Positions 54,867 through 59,977 of a stretch of DNA of 59,977 bases are shown here, one piece after another. Positions within the stretch are counted from its first letter, which is position 1; the number at the start of each line of letters is the position of its first letter. The notes beneath the pieces are model-generated. The model was given only the letters and a program-made list of their open reading frames with translations. It made no database searches and was not told the origin of the DNA. The DNA is from a bacterium (lineage in GTDB: Bacteria > Hydrothermota > Tepidihabitantia > Tepidihabitantales > Tepidihabitantaceae). Made by a program: the position numbers and the translations under genes. The DNA lies in contig DATJQV010000003.1 of assembly GCA_035505375.1 (NCBI GenBank), positions 1 through 59,977 of the forward strand, written 5' to 3'.

Positions 54867-55808
54867 GTGAGTGACTTCGTTGTCCGCACTGTCGCTCTGA
54901 GCAAGCGCTATCGCGGCGGGGTGCTCGCGCTCGACCGGGCCGAGTTGCGTATCGAGCGGGGAGAAATCTACGGTTTCCTCGGCCTCAACGGCGCCGGCAA
55001 GACGACCGCCATACGTCTGTTGCTCGGCATGATTTCCCCGACCGCCGGGCACGCTGAGCTGTTCGGGCAGCGAGTTCGCGCCGAGGCAACTGACCTGTGG
55101 CGACGGGTCGGCCACCTCGTGGAAGGTGCGACCGCGTATCCGGGGCTTACGGTGCGCGAGAACCTTGAGGTTGCGCGGCGGCTTCAGGGTGCGCGCGACC
55201 AGGGAGCCGTGAACCGCACGATCGAGAAACTGGGGCTGCGCGAGTATGCGGACCGCCCGGCACGAACGCTGTCGATGGGCAACCTCCAGCGGCTCGGACT
55301 TGCCCGCGCCCTGCTCCACGACCCGGAACTGCTGATTCTCGACGAACCTGCCAACGGGCTTGACCCGGCCGGGGTGGTCGAAATCAGGGAGTTCCTGCGC
55401 ACACTCGCGCGCGAGCGAGGGACGACAATCCTGATGTCGAGCCACATCCTGACCGAGGTCGACCGCCTGGCCACGCGCATCGGCATCGTCCATCGAGGAC
55501 GGATGATTGAGGAGCAGTCCGCGGATGAGCTTGAGCGGCGACGCAATCGCCGCCTGAACATTGGCGCGCGGAACCTTGCCGTCGCCGACACCGCGCTCCG
55601 GAAGGCAGGCTTTGACCCGCAGCCGGTACGTGATGCCGACCCGCCGCTGCTCGAACTCCGGGAACCGACAGCACTTGATGCTCCTGACTCGGTCGCAAGG
55701 CTCCTCGTCGAGGCGGGCGCCCCGCCGACGCATCTGGCGGTCGCGCAGGAGGACCTCGAACAGCACTTCATGCGGCTTACAAGTAACACCGAAGAGAGGA
55801 ACGCTTGA
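54867..55808 (+). CDS. ABC transporter ATPase
   Basis: A 313-residue ATPase of the ABC-2 exporter type: Walker A GLNGAGKTTAIRLLLG (residues about 39-54), signature LSMGNLQRLGLARALL near 137, Walker B LLILDEPANGLDP and the switch His in SSHILTEVD. The last 100 residues are the usual C-terminal extension of drug or bacteriocin exporters. GTG 54867 is the start. It overlaps the permease by four bases. Confidence 0.95.
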   Translation: MSDFVVRTVALSKRYRGGVLALDRAELRIERGEIYGFLGLNGAGKTTAIRLLLGMISPTAGHAELFGQRVRAEATDLWRRVGHLVEGATAYPGLTVRENLEVARRLQGARDQGAVNRTIEKLGLREYADRPARTLSMGNLQRLGLARALLHDPELLILDEPANGLDPAGVVEIREFLRTLARERGTTILMSSHILTEVDRLATRIGIVHRGRMIEEQSADELERRRNRRLNIGARNLAVADTALRKAGFDPQPVRDADPPLLELREPTALDAPDSVARLLVEAGAPPTHLAVAQEDLEQHFMRLTSNTEERNA

Positions 55809-56581
55809 GCGGGTTGGCAGCGGCATTCTACGCGGAAGCATTGAAAGCTCGCAGGTCCCTTGTGCCCTGGCTGGTCGGCGTCTTCGCGATGCTGCCGCCG
55901 GTCATGCTTGGGTTGATGATGGCTATCAAGAAGCACCCTGCCGACGCGCAGCGCTTCGGGCTCCTCACTACGAAGTCACGTCTGCTGGTTGGCGCGGTGG
56001 ACTGGCCGACGTTCCTCGGCCTGGTTGGTCAGACGATGGGGGCCCTGGGCGCAATCGCATTCGCGGTGGTGGCCGCGTGGGTGTTCGGCCGCGAGTTCGC
56101 CGAACGCACCTGCCGCATCATGCTTGCCATCCCGACCCGGCGGTCGTCTGTGGTCGTGGCCAAAGCCGGCGTCGCGGCGATGTGGTGCCTGCTGCTGGCC
56201 TGCTGGATGGTCGCGCTGGGCTTTGCCGTCGGCGCAATCGTGGGTATGCCGGGGCTCACTCTGCAGTTGGTGCGTGATACGCTCGCGCTGACCGGGCGGT
56301 CGGTTCTGCTTTGGCTGCTGCTTCTGCCGGTGACGGCGCTGCTGGCGTCGGTTGGACGCGGATACCTGCTGCCGATCGGATGCGCCCTGGCGACCATGAT
56401 CGTGGCGCAATTCGTCAGCGCCACCGGCTGGTCGCCCTGGTTCCCGTGGTGTGTAGCCATCGCCAGCGGCACGCCCGGAACGCATGTCGCCGGGGCGAGC
56501 CTTGCGGTTGTTGTCCTGACCGGGTTGGCTGCCCTCGCTGCCACGCTGCTCTGGTGGGAACGCTCGGACCAAACCGTGTAG
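55805..56581 (+). CDS. ABC-2-type permease
   Basis: A 258-residue membrane protein with six helices (LVPWLVGVFAMLPPVMLGLMM, LGAIAFAVVAAWVFG, MWCLLLACWMVALGFAV, LLWLLLLPVTALLAS and the two at the end). TTG start overlapping the ATPase stop (TTGA). Together they form a two-gene exporter; the substrate cannot be told. Confidence 0.88.
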   Translation: MSGLAAAFYAEALKARRSLVPWLVGVFAMLPPVMLGLMMAIKKHPADAQRFGLLTTKSRLLVGAVDWPTFLGLVGQTMGALGAIAFAVVAAWVFGREFAERTCRIMLAIPTRRSSVVVAKAGVAAMWCLLLACWMVALGFAVGAIVGMPGLTLQLVRDTLALTGRSVLLWLLLLPVTALLASVGRGYLLPIGCALATMIVAQFVSATGWSPWFPWCVAIASGTPGTHVAGASLAVVVLTGLAALAATLLWWERSDQTV

Positions 56582-56685
56582 GCCGGCGGCCGACAGGCCG
56601 GGCCCGGATTCCTGACGCCGGATTCCGCGTCTAAGAACCCGTCAGCCTGAACAAACACACGCCCTATGGCTCCAAGGAGAAAGCT

Positions 56686-57387
56686 ATCAACGAAGTCCTC
56701 GATGTGATTGAGAAGAGACACTCGTCCCGCGTACCGTTTGACTCGGCCCGCCCGGTCTCTAAGGAGGACCTGCGGACGATTCTGGAGGCAGGCAGATGGG
56801 CGCCCACTGCCCATAACATGCAGAACTTCCAGATCGTGGTGGTTGACGATGAGAGAGTGCTGAAAGATCTGGCCGGCATCAAACGCACGGTCTCCGAGAC
56901 CTTCATCCGCGAGAACTTCGAGCACCTCTCTTTCTCTGAGGAAGAACTCCGTCGCCGGAAGGTCGGGATACTCGGGACCAACTTCCCGCCCTCCTGGCGG
57001 ACACCGGGCGTCAAACCGAACCCGGAAGAAGGCGGGATTCGCGCCTTGCCTGCCTGCCCCACTCTGTTGGTAGTCCTTTACGACCCAAGCCGCAGAGCGC
57101 CGGCTTCAGAAGGGGATTTCTTCGGCGCCATCAGCCTCGGCTGCATGACCGAGAATCTATGGCTTGCAGCGAACGCGCTGGGCATTGACTTCCACGTCGT
57201 CAGTCCTCTTGCCTCCGGCTCGGCTGAGGCGGAAGTCAAGCGCATCCTCTCAATACCCGCGCACCTGAGAGTCGTCTATGGAATACGCCTGGGTTATGCC
57301 GCAACCCCGCCACCCTACCTCAGGGTGCGCCGCGACATCGAGGACTTCTGCCACCACAACCGTTTCGGAACCAAAGTTAAGGACTGA
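56686..57387 (+). CDS. Nitroreductase-family FMN protein, possible ATC start
   Basis: A 233-residue flavoprotein: IEKRHSSRVPFD (phosphate-binding Arg/Ser), LEAGRWAPTAHNMQNFQIVVV, and SLGCMTENLWLAANALGIDFHVVS near 150. The first helix of the family (NEVLDVIEKRHSSR) begins upstream of the only standard start (GTG 56704). An AAGGAG lies six bases before an ATC at 56686 that would give the full helix, so an ATC start is proposed. An insert of about 40 residues (RTVSETFIRENFEHLSF... to GGIRALPACP) is normal in a subgroup. Confidence 0.8.
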   Translation: MNEVLDVIEKRHSSRVPFDSARPVSKEDLRTILEAGRWAPTAHNMQNFQIVVVDDERVLKDLAGIKRTVSETFIRENFEHLSFSEEELRRRKVGILGTNFPPSWRTPGVKPNPEEGGIRALPACPTLLVVLYDPSRRAPASEGDFFGAISLGCMTENLWLAANALGIDFHVVSPLASGSAEAEVKRILSIPAHLRVVYGIRLGYAATPPPYLRVRRDIEDFCHHNRFGTKVKD

Positions 57388-57417
57388 AGAACACAAGCCC
57401 CGAATCCGAAATAGATG

Positions 57418-57499
57418 GCCACGAAGACACGAAACGGAGTGAAACGGACTTGTGGCATCCCACACCCATTCGTTTCGTGTCTTTCGTGATTTCGTGGCT
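57418..57499. repeat. Imperfect inverted repeat of CACGAAGACACGAAA words
   Basis: CCACGAAGACACGAAACG on the left and CGTTTCGTGTC...TTTCGTGG on the right, about 30 bases apart. Word type common in spacer DNA. Confidence 0.6.
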
Positions 57500-57532
57500 T
57501 CAACTTCGGTTCTGGGTACAAAGGAGTCCGAC

Positions 57533-58305
57533 ATGACATCGAAAGTAGTCGTTATCACCGGCGCGAGCGCCGGAATCGGTGCGGCGACCGCGAAGCTCTT
57601 GGCCGCGCGTGGAGACAGGTTGATGCTTGCGGCCCGGCGTCAGACTGAGCTTGCGCAGGTTGCAGCGCAGTGCGGCGCCGGCGCGCGGTTCACGGTGACC
57701 GACGTTACGCGTCGCGCCGATGTCGAGCATCTGCGGGACGAGGCCCTGCGCGAGTTCGGACACGTGGACGTGTGGATAAACAACGCCGGCCGCGGCATCA
57801 GTCGCCCGGTGCTGGACCTGACTGATGAGGACTTCGACCAGATAATGGCCGTCAACGTGAAGTCCGCCCTGTACGGCATGCAGGCGATCGTGCCCCATTT
57901 CAAGGAGCGCGGGGCGGGTCATCTCATCAACGTATCGTCCGCGCTCGGTCGCATTCCGTTCGTCAGCGTCCGCTCGGTCTACAGCGCGGCCAAGGCAGCG
58001 CTCAACAGCCTGACCGCCAACCTGCGCATGGAGCTGCGCACCGCCTACCCGAATATCCAGTATCGGTGGTGATGCCGCCGATGGTGAGTTCGGATTTCGG
58101 ACGCAACGCGCTTCACGCCACGCCGCCCCCGGCGGGCGGATTGCGCCCCGGCGTCGCGGTCCAGACGCCCGAACAGACGGCCGCGGCCATCGTCGACCTG
58201 ATCGACCATCCCCGCGCTGAGGTCTACACCAATCCGAGTCAGGCGGAGGCGGTGGCGCGTTACTATGCGGACGTCGCTGCCTTTGAGGCGAACCTGGGCG
58301 GCTGA
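57533..58305 (+). pseudogene. Short-chain dehydrogenase broken by one frameshift
   Basis: The first frame (57533-58072) has GASAGIGAAT, NNAGRGIS, NVSSALG and YSAAKAA (catalytic Tyr-Lys), i.e. a full SDR core, then shifts after TAYPNIQ. The next frame (from about 58060) continues VSVVMPPMVSSDFGRNALH and runs to 58305 as the usual C-terminus. One missing G near 58060 explains the break. AAGGAG lies six bases before ATG 57533. It could be a recent mutation or a sequencing error, so the gene may be intact in the cell. Confidence 0.85.
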
Positions 58306-58330
58306 CGGCGACCGGCTCCCACCCGTCTGT

Positions 58331-58358
58331 TTGACAACTGCCCTTGCGGGCCTACAAT
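58331..58358 (+). promoter_or_regulatory. Promoter of leader ORF and lipoprotein
   Basis: TTGACA (58331-58336), 16 bases, TACAAT (58353-58358). Confidence 0.7.
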
Positions 58359-58365
58359 GCTGCTG

Positions 58366-58410
58366 ATGACCGAAGCATCTGCGGCGTCTGCGTGGCTGCA
58401 TGCCCGGTAG
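58366..58410 (+). CDS. Putative leaderless leader ORF, 14 aa (MTEASAASAWLHAR)
   Basis: ATG seven bases after the -10 box. A second short GTG frame starts six bases after its stop and ends TGA on the ATG of the next gene (TGATG), so a relay of two short ORFs may lead to the lipoprotein gene. Confidence 0.35.
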   Translation: MTEASAASAWLHAR

Positions 58411-58480
58411 ATGCGGTGAAGCTCATCCCACGCGCGCAGCACGCCAAGGCCAGGGACGTCTGGCTCAAGACGCCGGCCTG

Positions 58481-58960
58481 ATGAGGCTGGCAGACTCGCT
58501 GGTCCCCGCCCGCTGGCTCACCGTTGCGCTACTGCTGGCCGCCTGCGGACCCGCGGTCAGAGCGCCCGACGTGCGGCTGCATTCCATCAACGTCCGGTCG
58601 GCGGATGAGACGGTGGTCGGGCTCGAGATCGTCAACCTGAACCGCTTCCCGATCCACGTCCTGTCGGTAGACTATGAGGTGTCCATCGGCAACCGGTTAT
58701 GCGGCAAGGGCAGTCGTCCCGAAGAGCTATTCCTCGACGCCCGCGATACGACGCTCGCCGATTTCCCGCTGGCCATCGACTATCCCGCGCTTCTGAAGTC
58801 GATACCGACGCTGTTCGCCGACTCGGTCGTGTTCAGCGTGAAGGGACGTTACGTGGTATCGACGTTCGTCGGCCGGCGGCGCTTCGGGTTCAGCGGCGAG
58901 AGGAAGGTCTCGGTCAAAGACGAGGTGAAGTCCTTCATCCAAGGGCTGTTTGACAACTGA
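58481..58960 (+). CDS. LEA2/WHy-domain lipoprotein
   Basis: A 159-residue exported protein: ARWLTVALLLAAC is a lipobox. The mature part VRLHSINVRSADETVVGLEIVNLNRFPIHVLSVDYEVSI (split) is the WHy/LEA type 2 beta sandwich, with a second half to residue 145. Such proteins are linked to stress and desiccation. ATG 58481 is used because earlier frame starts would hide the signal. Confidence 0.82.
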   Translation: MRLADSLVPARWLTVALLLAACGPAVRAPDVRLHSINVRSADETVVGLEIVNLNRFPIHVLSVDYEVSIGNRLCGKGSRPEELFLDARDTTLADFPLAIDYPALLKSIPTLFADSVVFSVKGRYVVSTFVGRRRFGFSGERKVSVKDEVKSFIQGLFDN

Positions 58961-59029
58961 GGCGAGGCGTGGCAAGGGGGCGCCTATCCACTTCCGCGCG
59001 CCCCAAGGGCTGACTGACTGGAACCGCTA

Positions 59030-59977
59030 CTACTCGAGCCCCATTGCGGCACCGAGCGCGAGAAACTCCCGCATGTAGCGTTTCATGTCCGCGCCGACCG
59101 TGAAGAGCAGGTTGCGGAACGGCGCGGCGTCGACGGCAGCGGCCTTGCCGGACGGCAGCTTGAGCACTAGCCCCGGCTTCTCCTCGACCGTGCCGAGCCG
59201 GAGGAAGTTCATGCCCTGCGTGCGAGCGGCAGCGAGGAGACCCGCCTCTTTTTCGGGCGGCACTGTTGCCACGAGCTCGAACTCACCATGCGGCGCAGCG
59301 GTCATTGACCAAAACGGCGTGCCGGTTCCTCGGCACAACTGTATGGCTTCGGGCGCGAGCAGCCTGTCCCATGCGCAGTCGATGGTGAACCCGATGCTGT
59401 TTATCCGCATCAACTGGTCGAGCGTTGCCAGCAGGCCGTCGCTTGAGTCCATGCAGCAGGTGGCAAAGTCCCGGAGCAGGCGACCATGGGCAAGGCGCGA
59501 TGCGGGCCGATACAGTTCCTCGGGAAGAAGCTTGTCCGGCAGACCGGCGAGGCGGACGAACCCGAGCGCGTTGCCCATGCCGACCGGCCCGGATACGTAG
59601 ACAACATCACCGGGGCGGCATCCGCGCCGGGTCATGACACGGTTCCTGGGTACCAACCCGAGCGCGCAGCCGGTCAGCGCTACCTTGTCACCCATGTTAG
59701 TGTCGCCGCCGAGAATCGAGGTTCCGGCCGCGCGGCAGGCCTGTTCCATGCCCAGGGCTATGCTGGCATTGTAGTCGTCGCTCTGCGCCGGGCTAAGCGT
59801 TACGGAAATCACGAGCCCGAGCGGGTCGGCGCCAACCGCCGCGAGGTCGCTGATTGAGGCAGCGACTGCGACCCAACCGGCAGTGAAAGGGTCGCGGTAG
59901 ATGCCCTGAGATATCTCCTCGGCCACGGTATCGATGGTCACCGCCAGATAGTGCTCGGGGAAGGCCGGGCTTTCAAC
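59030..59977 (-). CDS. ThiL/PurM-like AIR synthase-related kinase, 5' end missing
   Basis: The frame stays open to the window edge, so the start is outside. ASISDLAAVGADPLGLVISV, ILGGDTNMGDKVALTGCALG, RPGDVVYVSGPVGMGNALGFVRL and MDSSDGLLATLDQLMRINSI follow thiamine-monophosphate kinase and other PurM-fold enzymes, with the metal Asp residues in SDLAA, GGDT and MDSSDG. ThiL is the best guess; HypE- or SelD-like function cannot be ruled out. Confidence 0.75.
   Translation of the reverse strand, partial: VESPAFPEHYLAVTIDTVAEEISQGIYRDPFTAGWVAVAASISDLAAVGADPLGLVISVTLSPAQSDDYNASIALGMEQACRAAGTSILGGDTNMGDKVALTGCALGLVPRNRVMTRRGCRPGDVVYVSGPVGMGNALGFVRLAGLPDKLLPEELYRPASRLAHGRLLRDFATCCMDSSDGLLATLDQLMRINSIGFTIDCAWDRLLAPEAIQLCRGTGTPFWSMTAAPHGEFELVATVPPEKEAGLLAAARTQGMNFLRLGTVEEKPGLVLKLPSGKAAAVDAAPFRNLLFTVGADMKRYMREFLALGAAMGLE

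Overview
The window is about 60 kb of high-GC bacterial DNA from what looks like an uncultured lineage. Lipoprotein beta-propellers ending in a WPKFHHDL-NTG motif, system II cytochrome c biogenesis, leaderless promoters and repeat-built spacers would fit a WOR-3/FCB-type candidate phylum, but this placement is inference. No rRNA, tRNA, CRISPR array or prophage was seen.

Layout. 1-7.5 kb: an ApbE flavin transferase, a YHS protein, a glutaredoxin-like protein, the ccsB-ccsA pair, a CCA-adding enzyme and a radical SAM protein. 7.5-19.5 kb: small membrane proteins, a DnaB-like ATPase, VanZ, hisS, an HNH-like protein, the rightward-to-leftward cluster acpP-fabF-etfB-coaE-phosphoribosyltransferase, then topA with a PPC-domain gene. 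19.5-28 kb is accessory: two 12-bp-period repeat arrays, two paralogous HigB/HigA modules, a HEPN protein, a GNAT protein and a Phd/VapC module flanked by acpS and an acpS remnant. 28-38 kb: HAD, HIT and PHP proteins, a methyltransferase, lipoproteins, a 19-residue Lys/Ala peptide gene, two PQQ-type propeller lipoproteins and an RRM protein. 38.7-46.4 kb: a Type III-like Mod/Res restriction locus with an HD phosphohydrolase and a winged-helix protein between Mod and Res. 46.6-54 kb is again accessory: a sigma factor, small proteins, three more toxin-antitoxin modules, an intact 1090-bp IS and many dispersed repeats. 54-60 kb: methyltransferase, ABC exporter, nitroreductase, a frameshifted SDR, a lipoprotein and a partial ThiL/PurM-like gene.

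Three patterns stand out. (1) Promoters of the form TTGACN-(16-17)-TAnnnT lie 5-11 nt upstream of a start codon. In eleven cases this is the start of the main gene, so leaderless mRNAs are predicted. In eight further cases it starts a short ORF of 12-40 codons. (2) Those short ORFs mostly end on or next to the Shine-Dalgarno or start codon of the first real gene (apbE, ccsB, the DnaB-like gene, vanZ, the HEPN gene, mod), which suggests coupled leader cistrons. (3) Spacer DNA is largely built of strictly periodic degenerate repeats: four 12-bp arrays with unrelated consensus, and many 7-bp (some 8-bp) arrays. The short-period kind also occurs in frame inside topA, cca and the radical SAM gene.

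The restriction locus is the best candidate for a compact defence system. Mod, HD and the winged-helix gene overlap by GTGA, behind one promoter with a leaderless leader ORF, and Res follows 103 nt later.
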